Under the pieces are notes generated by a model. The model made no database searches. It saw nothing but the letters and a program-made list of their open reading frames with translations, and was not told the DNA's origin. Shown in pieces: positions 42,651-51,775 of a stretch of 64,000 nucleotides of DNA. Source of the stretch: an uncultured Oscillospiraceae bacterium (lineage in GTDB: Bacteria > Bacillota > Clostridia > Oscillospirales > Oscillospiraceae); NCBI GenBank assembly GCA_944386985.1, contig CALXDD010000009.1:1-64000 (forward strand), in the 5' to 3' direction. The position numbers and the translations under genes are program-made. Position 1 is the first letter of the stretch. Each line of letters starts with the position of its first letter.

Positions 42651-42776
42651 ACCGGTTGTCCTCCTCATTTGTTCTATTGTGTCATATGATCCATATCGTA
42701 TCAGTCCCGCTGCTCCAGATCCGCACCGGAAAAGGGACAGCAGACGGTGCTGAAGGAAAGGCGCCGCCAGTCCGGG

Positions 42777-43478
42777 CTATCCCTGCGCTCCCAGCCGTGC
42801 CAGCCGCTCCCGCTCTGCCTGGCTGAGACGGAGGTAGGCGGGGGTCAGCTCCTGAGCAGTGCAGGTCCGGCCCTCCCGGGCCATCCGCTCCCCAACAAGC
42901 CCCACTCCCACAGCGCTCTGCAGCAGCAGATGGCTGGGGGCCAGGGCACAGGTAAATCCCCTGGCAGCGAGAGCGTCGGCGCACAGCTTCGCCCCATCGC
43001 CCACCACGGTGTAGGCCGTTCCTGCGTCCAGCTCCGCCGCCAGATCCTCCAGGGAAATGGCCCGGTCGGGAGAGAGGCGGGTAAGACCGCCTCCGCTGCG
43101 GAACACCGCGTTGTACACCTGCTGCCGCCGGGCGTCCATGGCACAAATCAGGGTGCCGGGGAAAAAGGCCAGCGGAGCGGCCATAGCCTCCAGAGTGGAT
43201 ACAGCCACGCAGGGCTTGCCGGCGGCCCAGGCCAGACCTTTCACCGCCGCCACACCGATGCGAAGGCCGGTAAAGGAGCCGGGCCCCGCCGCCACGGCGA
43301 CGGCGTCCATATCTTGGAGAGCCATCTCACTATTTTGGAGCATAGCCTCCACCATGGGCATCAGGGTACGGCTGTGGGTGAGACCGGTGGCTTGAAAGGC
43401 GGAAGCGACAGGAGCGCCGTCCCGGATAACGGCGCAGGAGGCGGCCTTGGCGGACGTCTCCAGAGCGAGTATGGTCAT
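42777..43478 (-). CDS. tsaB: tRNA threonylcarbamoyladenosine biosynthesis protein TsaB
   Basis: An ASKHA-fold partner of TsaD in making the t6A base at position 37 of ANN-decoding tRNAs. 233 residues; 'MTILALETSAKAASCAVIRDG', 'LTHSRTLMPMVEAML' and 'VAVAAGPGSFTGLRIGVAAVKGLAWA' are the family landmarks. Four-base overlap with tsaE upstream (ATGA). The usual next genes rimI and tsaD are not here. Confidence 0.95.
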   Translation of the reverse strand: MTILALETSAKAASCAVIRDGAPVASAFQATGLTHSRTLMPMVEAMLQNSEMALQDMDAVAVAAGPGSFTGLRIGVAAVKGLAWAAGKPCVAVSTLEAMAAPLAFFPGTLICAMDARRQQVYNAVFRSGGGLTRLSPDRAISLEDLAAELDAGTAYTVVGDGAKLCADALAARGFTCALAPSHLLLQSAVGVGLVGERMAREGRTCTAQELTPAYLRLSQAERERLARLGAQG

Positions 43479-43897
43479 AGGGTACCTCCTGTGGTAATAA
43501 TCCGCCAGTCGTCGTGTTCGCCGTGGCGGCGGATGTCCACCCGGATGGTCTCCGGGGGCAGTGCATCAGCGATGCGCTCGCTCCACTCTACCAGACACAC
43601 CCCTTGGCGGGCGAGGTAGTCCTCCCAGCCGATGTCGAAGAGGTCGTCCTCCCCAGAGAGGCGGTACATATCAAAGTGGAACAGCGGCAGGGGGCCGTCG
43701 TACTCGTTGACGATAGTAAAGGTGGGGCTGGTAACCCTGCCTTTACAGCCGAGACCGGCGGCCACGCCCCGGGTGAAAGCGGTCTTCCCCACCCCCAGGT
43801 CCCCAAAGCAGGCCACTACGTCGCCGCTGTGGAGCGTCCTGGCAAAGGCGCGGCCCGCCTCCTCTGTCTCCGCGGCAGAATGGGTAATATATTCCAT
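43475..43897 (-). CDS. tsaE: tRNA threonylcarbamoyladenosine biosynthesis ATPase TsaE
   Basis: The small P-loop ATPase of the t6A complex, 140 residues. Walker A is 'CFGDLGVGKTAFTRG'; further landmarks are 'VTSPTFTIVNEYDG', 'LFHFDMYRL' and 'LVEWSERI'. I start at ATG 43897 (MEYITHSAAET); the frame is open to 44062 but upstream codons do not resemble the family. AGAGG lies 6 bases before. Its product activates TsaB-TsaD. Confidence 0.94.
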   Translation of the reverse strand: MEYITHSAAETEEAGRAFARTLHSGDVVACFGDLGVGKTAFTRGVAAGLGCKGRVTSPTFTIVNEYDGPLPLFHFDMYRLSGEDDLFDIGWEDYLARQGVCLVEWSERIADALPPETIRVDIRRHGEHDDWRIITTGGTL

Positions 43898-44008
43898 AGG
43901 CAATCCTCTTTGCTGTTTTCTGACAAAATAGTATACCACAGTTCCCCATGGGAAGGAAGGGGCGGAGGGAGAAAAATCCCGAGAAATTCCTGAAAGTGCC
44001 GCCAGCGG

Positions 44009-44037
44009 TTTACAGAACATGGTTTGTGTGATATAAT
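44009..44037 (+). promoter_or_regulatory. promoter of the rodA/ftsW-like gene
   Basis: TTTACA, 17 bases, TATAAT; the GTG start lies 31 bases on after AAAAGGAGC. Confidence 0.75.
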
Positions 44038-44067
44038 CAATCCAATTTCTCAAAAGGAGCACAAGGT

Positions 44068-45216
44068 GTGAATTCTTTATCTGACACCATCAAATATGTC
44101 TGGCGCAAGGCGGATCTGGTACTGCTGGGGATCATCGGCGTAACCACCCTGTACGGTCTGGTGCTGGTGGCCACCGCCACCAACTATACGGGGGAGCACC
44201 GGGACGTGATCGTCCAGGCCGCGGCGGCAGGACTGGGACTTGTGGCCTATTTTTTCTTCTCCGTTGTGGATGTGGAGCACTTCTCGGAAAAGTGGAAGTG
44301 GTTTTTCCTGTTTAATGTGGGATTTATTCTCCTGCTGCTGACCCCTCTGGGGATAGAGAAATACGGCAACCGGTCCTGGCTATACGCCTCATGGATGCCC
44401 ACCAGCATCCAGCCGGCGGAGATCGTGAAGCTGACCTACACGGTGCTGCTGGCCAAGCAGGTGGCCTGGTTCCAGGAAAACCGGAAAATGCGAGGGCTGG
44501 ATTCCCTGTTCTGGCCGGCGGCCCATGCGGGATTTATGTTTGTGTTGATCGTAGTAGTGTCCTCCGACGCAGGCAGCGCCCTGGTGTATCTGGTGATCTA
44601 CGCGGGAATGGCCTTCGCGGCAGGACTGCGCTGGTACTGGTTTGCGGCGGGCTTCGGCACAGCAGGCGTGGGAATTACTGCTCTGGTGGTACTGGACAAG
44701 GTACCCAGCCACATGATGGAACGGTTCAAGGTGCTGCTGGACCACAGCTACGACCCCAAGGGGGTAGGCTGGCAGCAAACCCAGGGTCTTATGGCTCTCG
44801 GCAGCGGCGGTGTGTTCGGCCAGGGACTTTTCAATGGAGTACAGACTCAGTCAACAAACCCTTCCTCCCTGCCGGAACGGCAGACGGATTTCATCTTCTG
44901 TGTGGCGGGAGAGGAATTGGGGCTGGTGGGATGTGTCGCCATCATCATTCTGGAGGCACTGATCATCTATCGATGCTTCCGCACAGCACGGATGGCCCGC
45001 AGCCCTATGGAATCTCTGGTCTGTGTGGGCTTTGCCACCATGCTCATGTTCCAGACCATTGAAAACATCGGCATGTGCCTCTTTGTTATGCCGGTCATCG
45101 GACTGACACTGCCCTTCTTCAGCAGCGGCGGCAGTTCTGTGCTGACGCTGTACGCGGCCATGGGGATCGTCAGCGGCATCCGAAAGCGGATGCTGCCGGA
45201 GTGGCTGCGCAACTGA
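44068..45216 (+). CDS. RodA/FtsW/SpoVE-family peptidoglycan polymerase
   Basis: A SEDS glycosyltransferase that polymerises lipid II with a partner class B PBP, 382 residues and about ten membrane spans. Family words: 'GNRSWLYASWMPTSIQPAEIVKLTYTVLLAKQ' in pieces, 'SSDAGSALVYLVIYAGMAF' (the catalytic-region Asp), 'DPKGVGWQQTQGLMALGSGGVFGQG' and 'PERQTDFIFCVAGEELG' plus 'PFFSSGGSSVLTLYAAMG'. The start is GTG. I cannot say whether it serves elongation, division or sporulation; no PBP gene is adjacent. Confidence 0.92.
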   Translation: MNSLSDTIKYVWRKADLVLLGIIGVTTLYGLVLVATATNYTGEHRDVIVQAAAAGLGLVAYFFFSVVDVEHFSEKWKWFFLFNVGFILLLLTPLGIEKYGNRSWLYASWMPTSIQPAEIVKLTYTVLLAKQVAWFQENRKMRGLDSLFWPAAHAGFMFVLIVVVSSDAGSALVYLVIYAGMAFAAGLRWYWFAAGFGTAGVGITALVVLDKVPSHMMERFKVLLDHSYDPKGVGWQQTQGLMALGSGGVFGQGLFNGVQTQSTNPSSLPERQTDFIFCVAGEELGLVGCVAIIILEALIIYRCFRTARMARSPMESLVCVGFATMLMFQTIENIGMCLFVMPVIGLTLPFFSSGGSSVLTLYAAMGIVSGIRKRMLPEWLRN

Positions 45217-45228
45217 ATCTTCTTTTTT

Positions 45229-45261
45229 CCTCCGGCGGGGTATCCCGCCGGAGGCGTTTTT
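45229..45261 (+). terminator. terminator after the rodA/ftsW-like gene
   Basis: CCTCCGGCGGG pairs with CCCGCCGGAGG around GTAT, then GCGTTTTTT. Confidence 0.92.
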
Positions 45262-45409
45262 TCCGTTCCCTCTGTCCGTCGAAGGGAATCCTTTCTTCCG
45301 ATGCAGGCATGGTGTTCCTTCTGACGGAACGGTTTTGCTTCTTGTCGATACCCGACAAAAACAGGCCCTCCCGTCAGCGGCAGGCCCCATCCAGCCTAAG
45401 GACAAAAAA

Positions 45410-46570
45410 TCAACTCTGTCCGGCCCGAGGGCGGGATCCCCCCCATTTCCTCCCCATTTCGATGGCCCGGACCGGGCACATCTCATGGCAGCAGAAGCAG
45501 GAGATGCACCGGCTGTAGTCGATGGCCGCCTTCCCCTCCTTCACCTGGATGGTACGGGCGGGACAGCTCTCCGCACATTTCCCGCACCCCACGCACCGTT
45601 CTGTGTGGATGACCGGCCGGGGCGTCACCCGCCGCCGCAGCCACCGCACAAAGGGCCGCACCGGAGCGGGCATATGGTCGCTGAAATCCAGGGCCTTGGA
45701 GTCCGGCATCCGGAAGTCCGGGATCTTTTCATATTGGTCCCCGTCTATATCAATCTCCGAAATGTCCGCCGGGATCAGCTCACGCCGCAGGCTGTGGCGC
45801 AGGGTGGCCACATCCCCGATCTTCAGCCCGATAAGGTCCGCCAACACCAGATCCAGCACAAAGGGCGACATGCTCCCCGCCAGAAGCCCCACCTGCCGGG
45901 GGCTCCCTCCGGAGGGGCCGTTGCCCTCCATGGCCGTCACTGCGTCCACAATGGTCAGCGCCGGCACCACTGTTTCCGCTAAATCCACCAGCATCTGACT
46001 GAAAGCATCTAAGGTGGGATATCGGTAGTGGAGCTCCGGCTTCTGGAGTCCCGGCACACAGCCGAAGAGATTCTTCACTCCGCCGCTGAGCGTGGTCATG
46101 CCATGGGTCTTCAGCTTTCCCACTGAGATCACCACATCCGCATCCAGAATGGGCCGGATCAGATGAAACTCCTCCGCAAGGCCCCCCTTCTTCGCCTTCC
46201 GGCTGCCCCAGGTGGTGTCCGTGTTCAGCATCACCCCCTCCACATCTGTCATGCCGCAGGCGCGGTAGATCCGCCCCAGAGCCGCCGCTGTGTAGGGTCC
46301 GCCGGGGGAATCGGCCACAGTGATCTTCTCCACTCCCCGCCGCCGGAGGGCCGCCGCCACCGCTCCCACCACCGCAGGGTGGGTGGTAGTGGCCTGGTCC
46401 GGAGCACGGGCCATCAAGAGATTTGGCTTGATGGTCACCCGGGTCTCCCGAGTGAGAGCCGCCGCCCCTGGCCAGGCAGTGAAAATCCGCTCCACCGCCT
46501 CCTCCACCTTTCTTTGGCCGTAGTCCTCCAGGCGCAGCACCGTCACCGACGGCCATCTGCTTCGCTCCAT
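45410..46570 (-). CDS. DUF362 protein with C-terminal 2[4Fe-4S] ferredoxin domain
   Basis: A 386-residue protein. The DUF362 domain (about 10-290) has 'VTIKPNLLMARAPDQATTTHPAVV', 'ADSPGGPYTAAALGRIY', 'VGKLKTHGMTTLSGGVKNLFG' in pieces; the end has two cluster motifs, 'CVGCGKCAESCP' and 'CISCFCCHEMCP'. Such proteins are common in anaerobes and probably move electrons or help assemble metal centres; the reaction is unknown. I start at ATG 46570 (MERSRWPSV) where homologues begin; the frame runs to 46756 but upstream codons are low quality. It is divergent from ssnA. Confidence 0.88.
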   Translation of the reverse strand: MERSRWPSVTVLRLEDYGQRKVEEAVERIFTAWPGAAALTRETRVTIKPNLLMARAPDQATTTHPAVVGAVAAALRRRGVEKITVADSPGGPYTAAALGRIYRACGMTDVEGVMLNTDTTWGSRKAKKGGLAEEFHLIRPILDADVVISVGKLKTHGMTTLSGGVKNLFGCVPGLQKPELHYRYPTLDAFSQMLVDLAETVVPALTIVDAVTAMEGNGPSGGSPRQVGLLAGSMSPFVLDLVLADLIGLKIGDVATLRHSLRRELIPADISEIDIDGDQYEKIPDFRMPDSKALDFSDHMPAPVRPFVRWLRRRVTPRPVIHTERCVGCGKCAESCPARTIQVKEGKAAIDYSRCISCFCCHEMCPVRAIEMGRKWGGSRPRAGQS

Positions 46571-46761
46571 TCCATTCGCCCCTTTCCGCTTTCTTTCCCC
46601 CATAGTATACCCGCCCGCCCCCTGCCGTGCAACGGCCTTTTTCCCTGCGTTGTACAGATTTCTCCAGTTTTTTCCTCCCTTCTTTTTGCCTCTCGCTAAC
46701 TTGCACAAAAAGCTTGCTAAAAATTTGTCAGGCTTCCTTACCGTTTCTTTGCCCAACCCCG

Positions 46762-46790
46762 TTGCATTTTGACGGCCGTTGATTTATAAT
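46762..46790 (+). promoter_or_regulatory. promoter of the ssnA leader and operon
   Basis: TTGCAT, 17 bases, TATAAT. Transcription would start near 46797, about 170 bases ahead of ssnA. Confidence 0.75.
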
Positions 46791-46796
46791 AAAATC

Positions 46797-46907
46797 ACAA
46801 TCTAAGAATGGTAGCTGTAACGAAGTGCTGTGCGCACGGGCTGCAACTATCACTCCTGCTGCTGCTCGAGTGTTTCAAATCCGATTTGGGGATTTGAAAC
46901 ATTTTTT
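46797..46907 (+). promoter_or_regulatory. candidate riboswitch or attenuator leader of the purine operon
   Basis: A promoter is followed by about 75 bases with pairing potential (GGTAG with CTATC; GTGC with GCAC) and then by an intrinsic terminator, with no open frame in between and the ssnA ribosome site only after the terminator. This layout means most transcripts stop unless something prevents it. I do not recognise a published riboswitch consensus; the purine riboswitch core is absent. Confidence 0.55.
46872..46907 (+). terminator. leader terminator before ssnA
   Basis: GTTTCAAATCC (46872-46882) pairs with GGATTTGAAAC (46890-46900), then ATTTTTT. It lies between the promoter and ssnA. 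Confidence 0.85.
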
Positions 46908-46969
46908 CTTATCCGGGAAACAGTAGGAGAACAGGCAGCCACCGACTTTATAAAACAGGAGGAACCGAC

Positions 46970-48310
46970 ATGTATATTCTGGCAAACGGCAGGCTCATCA
47001 CCCGCGACAGTGCCCTCCCCTATCTCTCCGACGGCGGCGTGGTCATCGACGGCACCAAGATTCTGGAGGTGGGCGCCACCGCTGATCTGAAGGCCAAGTA
47101 TCCCCAGGCGGAGTTTATTGACGCCAAGGGCGGCGTGATTATGCCCGGCCTTGTCAATGCCCACACCCACATCTATTCCGCCCTGGCCCGCGGTCTCTCC
47201 ATTGTGGGCAACAACCCCACCAACTTCTTAGAGGTGCTGGAGGGCACCTGGTGGAACATCGACCGCCACCTGACTCTGAAGGGCACCCGGGCCAGCGCCG
47301 ACGCGCTGTACCTCGACTGCATCAAGCAGGGCGTCACCACCATCTTCGACCACCACGCCTCCTTCTGCGAGATCCCCGGCTCCCTCATGGAGATCGCCGA
47401 GAGCGCCAAGAAGTTCGGCATCCGCTCCTGTCTGTGCTATGAGGTCAGCGACCGTGACGGCGAGGAGAAGTGCCTCCAGGCCATTCAGGAGAACGCCGAC
47501 TTCATCACCTATTGCGAGAAGAACCCCAGCGACATGCTGGCCGCTATGTTCGGCGGACACGCCCTCTTCACTATCTCCGACAAGACCTTTGAGCGGATGG
47601 TGGAGGCCAACAACGGCCGCACCGGCTTCCACATCCATGTCTCTGAGGGCATGAACGATGTGTATGACAGCCTCCAGAACTATGGCCGCCGCCCGGTTCA
47701 GCGGCTTCAGGACCACGGGATCCTCGGCCCCAAGACCATCCTGGGCCACTGCATCCATGTGAATACCGCTGAGATGGAGATCATCCAGGCCACCGGCACC
47801 ATGACGGTGAACAACCCCGAGAGCAACATGGGCAATGCCGTAGGCTGCTCCCCCATCCTGCAGCTGATGAAGCGGGGCATCACCGTGGGTCTCGGCACCG
47901 ACGCCTACACCAATGACATGCTGGAGAGCCTGAAGGTAGCCCTGGCCATTCAGCGCCACAACGCCTGCCTGCCCAACGTGGCCTGGTGCGAGGTCACCGA
48001 TATGCTCTTCAAGAACAACCCCATCATCGGTGAGAAGTACTTCGGAGTACCTCTGGGGAAGCTGGCTCCCGGCGCCGCCGCCGATGTGATCGTCATGGAT
48101 TACAAGCCCTACACCCCCTTCTCCGACGCCAACATCGACGGCCACATGATCTTCGGCATGACCGGCCGCCAGTGCCAGACCACCATTGCCAATGGCAAGC
48201 TCCTGATGAAGGACCGTGAGCTGGTGGGCATCGACGAGGAGGCTGAGAACGCCCACATCCTGGAGGAGTCCAAGAAGCTGTGGGGCGAGCTGAACCACTG
48301 CGAGTATTAA
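46970..48310 (+). CDS. ssnA: putative aminohydrolase SsnA
   Basis: An amidohydrolase-fold enzyme of the guanine-deaminase/chlorohydrolase type, 446 residues, tied to anaerobic purine breakdown. Metal ligands: His65 and His67 in 'MPGLVNAHTHIYSAL', further His in 'GFHIHVSEG' and 'LGHCIHVN', and Asp in 'GLGTDAYTNDM'. 'DHHASFCEIPGSLMEIA' and the SsnA tail are typical. AGGAGG lies 8 bases before ATG 46970. It is the first gene after the leader and is followed by the deaminase and ygfK, matching the order in other gut anaerobes. Confidence 0.95.
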   Translation: MYILANGRLITRDSALPYLSDGGVVIDGTKILEVGATADLKAKYPQAEFIDAKGGVIMPGLVNAHTHIYSALARGLSIVGNNPTNFLEVLEGTWWNIDRHLTLKGTRASADALYLDCIKQGVTTIFDHHASFCEIPGSLMEIAESAKKFGIRSCLCYEVSDRDGEEKCLQAIQENADFITYCEKNPSDMLAAMFGGHALFTISDKTFERMVEANNGRTGFHIHVSEGMNDVYDSLQNYGRRPVQRLQDHGILGPKTILGHCIHVNTAEMEIIQATGTMTVNNPESNMGNAVGCSPILQLMKRGITVGLGTDAYTNDMLESLKVALAIQRHNACLPNVAWCEVTDMLFKNNPIIGEKYFGVPLGKLAPGAAADVIVMDYKPYTPFSDANIDGHMIFGMTGRQCQTTIANGKLLMKDRELVGIDEEAENAHILEESKKLWGELNHCEY

Positions 48311-48319
48311 GGAAACGCC

Positions 48320-48785
48320 ATGACGCTGGATGAGCAATTTATGAAAGACCATCCGCCTCTCTGCTCTGGCTGTGGAGCACGGCAACGAGCCCTTCGGGGC
48401 AGTGCTGGTGAAGGACGGCAAGATCGTCTATACCAATGAAAACCAGATCTACACCGCCGGGGACCCCACCTTTCACGCGGAGGCCGGACTTCTGCGCCGC
48501 TTTTTTGCCGAGACCCATATCACCGATCTGCGGGAGTATACCCTGTATTCCAGCTGCGAGCCCTGCTTCATGTGCAGCGGCGCTCTGGTATGGGCCAAGC
48601 TGGGCCGGCTGGTCTTCGGCGCCAGCGATATGGACCTGTGCGCCCTGCTGGGTGAAACCGGCAGTCAGTGCACCGATCTGGTATTCCGCAACTCCCCCCA
48701 CCACCCCAACGTCACTGCCGGGGTGCTGCGGGAGGAGAGCCTGGAGATTCTCCGGGCCTATTTCCAGAACCACCAAAAAGGATAA
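48320..48785 (+). CDS. nucleoside/guanine-type deaminase with apparent +1 frameshift
   Basis: A CMP/dCMP-type zinc deaminase of about 150 residues: zinc His in 'PTFHAEAGLLRRF', Cys pair in 'SSCEPCFMCSGALVW'; closest to guanine or tRNA-adenosine-type deaminases. It would supply xanthine or related bases to the pathway. ATG 48320 has AAGGA before it and begins 'MTLDEQFMK', but one extra base near 48345-48347 shifts the frame; dropping it gives 'MK-TIRLSALAVEHGNEPFG', the expected family N-terminus. As written, an intact frame starts only at GTG 48372 without a ribosome site. Real mutation or sequencing error cannot be told apart. Confidence 0.75.
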
Positions 48786-48817
48786 ACGATTGTATAGGAT
48801 TTGAGGAGGAAAATCGT

Positions 48818-51772
48818 ATGTCTGAACTGATGATTCCCATTCCCTTCCGGGAACTGATGACCTGGATCACCACAGAATATAACAAAGAGGGCTCCGTCTT
48901 CGGCGTCCATCGTCCCTATATTGCCGGGGAGAAAAAGCTGCCCATCTTCAACAATGAGACCATCGAAACCCCCTTCGGCCCCGCCGCCGGACCCAACACC
49001 CAGCTGGCTCAGAACATCATCGCCTCCTACTTCGGCGGCGCCCGGTTCTTTGAGCTGAAAACCGTCCAGAAGATGGACGGCGCGGATCTTGCCGCCTGCG
49101 TCAACCGACCCTGCATTCTGGCGGAGGACGAGTGCTACAACTGCGAGTGGTCCACCGAGCTGTATGTCCCCCAGGCCTACGAGGAGTATGTGAAGGCCTG
49201 GTGCGCCTGCAAGATCCTGGCCAAGGTCTACCACCTGGGCGACCCCAACGGCTTCATCTTCAACATGTCCGTGGGCTACGACCTGGAGGGCATCAAGGGA
49301 GAAAAGGTCGACAAGTACCTCACCGAGATGAAGGATGCCTCCAGAACCCCCATCTTCCAGGAGTGCATCAAGGTCCTCAAGGAGTTCTTCCCCCAGGAGG
49401 CCGCCTTCATCGATACCATCACCCCCTGCGTATCCGACAGCGTCACCGTCTCCACCCTCCACGGGTGTCCTCCCGATGAGATCGAGCGCATTGCCTCTTA
49501 CCTCATCACCGAGAAGCATCTGCACACCTTCGTCAAGTGCAACCCCACCATTCTGGGCTACCAGTCCGCCCGAGGCATTCTCGACTCCATGGGCTACGAC
49601 TATATCGCCTTCGATGAGCACCACTTCAACGAGGACCTGCAGTATGCCGATGCCATTCCCATGTTCCGCCGCCTTCTGAAGCTGGCTGGGGACAACGGTC
49701 TGGAGTTTGGTCTGAAGCTCTCCAACACCTTCCCGGTGGATGTGAAGAACCACGAGCTGCCCAGCGAGGAGATGTATATGGCGGGCAAGAGCCTCTTCCC
49801 CCTGACCATCGAGATGGCCCGGCGGATCAGCAAGGAGTTCGGCGGAAAGCTGCGCCTGAGCTACTCCGGCGGCGCCGATTTCTTCAACATTGACCGCCTC
49901 TTCGCCTGCAACATCTGGCCCATCACCATGGCCACCACCGAACTGAAGCCCGGCGGCTACCAGCGCTTTAAGCAGATCGGCGAGAAGCTGGAGATGATGC
50001 CCTTCCACCCCTTCACCGGCGTGGACGTGGGCAAGGTGGAGGCGCTGGCTGAGGCCATCCGTACTGACAAGCACCATGTGAAGGCCATCAAGCCTCTGCC
50101 CCGGCGGAAGCTCTACACCAAGGTGCCCCTCATCGACTGCTTCACCGCCCCCTGCAAGGGCGGCTGCCCCATCGGCCAGGACATCCCCGAGTATATCGAG
50201 CTGTGCCGCAAGCACAAGTATGCCAAGGCCCTGGAGGTCATTCTGGAGAAGAACCCCCTGCCCTTCATCACCGGCACCATCTGCGCCCACCACTGCATGG
50301 ACAAGTGCACCCGGAATTTCTACGATAACTCTGTCCAGATCCGGGCCACCAAGCTGGTGGCAGCGGAGCGGGGCTACGACAAGGTGCTGCCCACGCTGAA
50401 ACCCGCCCTCCCCGTCACCGACGGGAGGAAGGTGGCCATCATCGGCGGCGGCCCCACCGGCATGGCGGCAGCCTACTTCTGCGGCCGGGCCGGCATCCCC
50501 ACCACGATCTTTGAGCGTGAGGCCACTCTGGGCGGCATCGTCCGCCAGGTGATCCCCTCCTTCCGCATCAGCGACGAAGCCATTGAGAAGGATGTCGCCC
50601 TCATGAAAAAGATGGGCGTGGAGGTGAAGACCAACACGGTGGCTCCCTCTGTGGAGGACCTGAAGGCCCAGGGCTACACCCATATCCTCTTCGCCATCGG
50701 CGCGTGGAAGCCCGGCCGTCTTGACATCCCCGGCAATGTGAAGGGCGTCATCAGCTGGATGAAGGACGTGAAGAGCGGCAAGGTGGAGGAGCTTGGCCAT
50801 GTGGCCGTCATCGGCGGCGGCAACACCGCTATGGACGCTGCCCGTCTGGCCCTCCGGGCCGGGGCCAAGAGCAGCACCCTGGTCTACCGCCGCACCAAGA
50901 AGTATATGCCCGCCGACGCAGAGGAGCTGGAGCTGGCCATTGCCGATGGCGTGCAGTTCCTGGAGCTGGTGAGTCCCGTGGAGCAGAAGGATGGCAAGCT
51001 CCTGTGCAAGAAGATGGTTTTGGGCGAGCCCGACGCCTCCGGCCGCCGCAGCCCCGTGGAGACCGATGAGACCGTCACCATCGACTGCGACACGGTAATC
51101 TCCGCCGTGGGTGAGAAGGTAGACAGCGAGATGCTGGTCTCCTACGGCGTGGAGGTGGACGCCAAGGGCCGTCCCGGCTTTGCCACCAACATCCCCGGCG
51201 TCTACGCCGCGGGCGACGCCCTCCGGGGTCCCGCCACGGTGGTGGAGGGCATCTCCGATGCCGCCGGCTTTGCCGAGGCGGTGATCGGTAGCGCTCATGA
51301 GGTCAAGATTCCCCATGTCGCCCACGCTACCCGGGAGGATGCCATCGCCAAGAAGGGCATCCTCTGCGAGAGCGCCAAGTGCGAGGGCGACCGCTGCCTC
51401 ACCTGCAACGTGGTGTGTGAGTGCTGCGCCGATGTGTGCCCCAACCGTGCCAACGTGGTCATCAAGCTGCCGGATGGGCGGCCCCAGATCCTCCATGTGG
51501 ACCGGATGTGCAACGAGTGCGGCAACTGCACCGTGTTCTGCCCCTATGACAGCTCCCCCTACCGGGATAAGTTCACCCTCTTCCACGACCGGGCAGGCTT
51601 TGATGAGAGCAAGGAGAACAATGGTTTCCTGCCCCTCGGCGGCCAGAAGGTGCTGGTACGCCTGAACGGCAATGTGATGGAGGCCGACCTGGATGAGACC
51701 AACGACCTGCCCGCTGAGATCGAGGTGTTCATTTACACCGTTCTCACCGGCTACCGCTATCTGCTTGGATAA
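48818..51772 (+). CDS. ygfK: YgfK-family flavo/iron-sulfur oxidoreductase
   Basis: A 984-residue multidomain enzyme named putative selenate reductase but now linked to purine degradation. An N-terminal dihydroorotate-dehydrogenase-like barrel ('NETIETPFGPAAGPNTQLAQNI', split) is followed by a Cys-rich Fe-S region ('CFTAPCKGGCPIGQDIPEY', 'CAHHCMDKCTRNF'), FAD-binding 'VAIIGGGPTGMAAAYF', NADPH-binding 'VAVIGGGNTAMDAARLAL' and a C-terminal ferredoxin-like Cys set ('CLTCNVVCECCADVCPN', 'CNECGNCTVFCPYD'). I start at ATG 48818 after GAGGAGGA. It resembles glutamate-synthase small subunits fused to a dehydrogenase; probable cytoplasmic electron transfer to a purine intermediate. Confidence 0.95.
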   Translation: MSELMIPIPFRELMTWITTEYNKEGSVFGVHRPYIAGEKKLPIFNNETIETPFGPAAGPNTQLAQNIIASYFGGARFFELKTVQKMDGADLAACVNRPCILAEDECYNCEWSTELYVPQAYEEYVKAWCACKILAKVYHLGDPNGFIFNMSVGYDLEGIKGEKVDKYLTEMKDASRTPIFQECIKVLKEFFPQEAAFIDTITPCVSDSVTVSTLHGCPPDEIERIASYLITEKHLHTFVKCNPTILGYQSARGILDSMGYDYIAFDEHHFNEDLQYADAIPMFRRLLKLAGDNGLEFGLKLSNTFPVDVKNHELPSEEMYMAGKSLFPLTIEMARRISKEFGGKLRLSYSGGADFFNIDRLFACNIWPITMATTELKPGGYQRFKQIGEKLEMMPFHPFTGVDVGKVEALAEAIRTDKHHVKAIKPLPRRKLYTKVPLIDCFTAPCKGGCPIGQDIPEYIELCRKHKYAKALEVILEKNPLPFITGTICAHHCMDKCTRNFYDNSVQIRATKLVAAERGYDKVLPTLKPALPVTDGRKVAIIGGGPTGMAAAYFCGRAGIPTTIFEREATLGGIVRQVIPSFRISDEAIEKDVALMKKMGVEVKTNTVAPSVEDLKAQGYTHILFAIGAWKPGRLDIPGNVKGVISWMKDVKSGKVEELGHVAVIGGGNTAMDAARLALRAGAKSSTLVYRRTKKYMPADAEELELAIADGVQFLELVSPVEQKDGKLLCKKMVLGEPDASGRRSPVETDETVTIDCDTVISAVGEKVDSEMLVSYGVEVDAKGRPGFATNIPGVYAAGDALRGPATVVEGISDAAGFAEAVIGSAHEVKIPHVAHATREDAIAKKGILCESAKCEGDRCLTCNVVCECCADVCPNRANVVIKLPDGRPQILHVDRMCNECGNCTVFCPYDSSPYRDKFTLFHDRAGFDESKENNGFLPLGGQKVLVRLNGNVMEADLDETNDLPAEIEVFIYTVLTGYRYLLG

Positions 51773-51775
51773 GAG

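Noticed and set aside
46797..46871. Known guanine/adenine riboswitch before ssnA
   Set aside because: The conserved purine-riboswitch core and loop words are not present; kept only as an unassigned leader.
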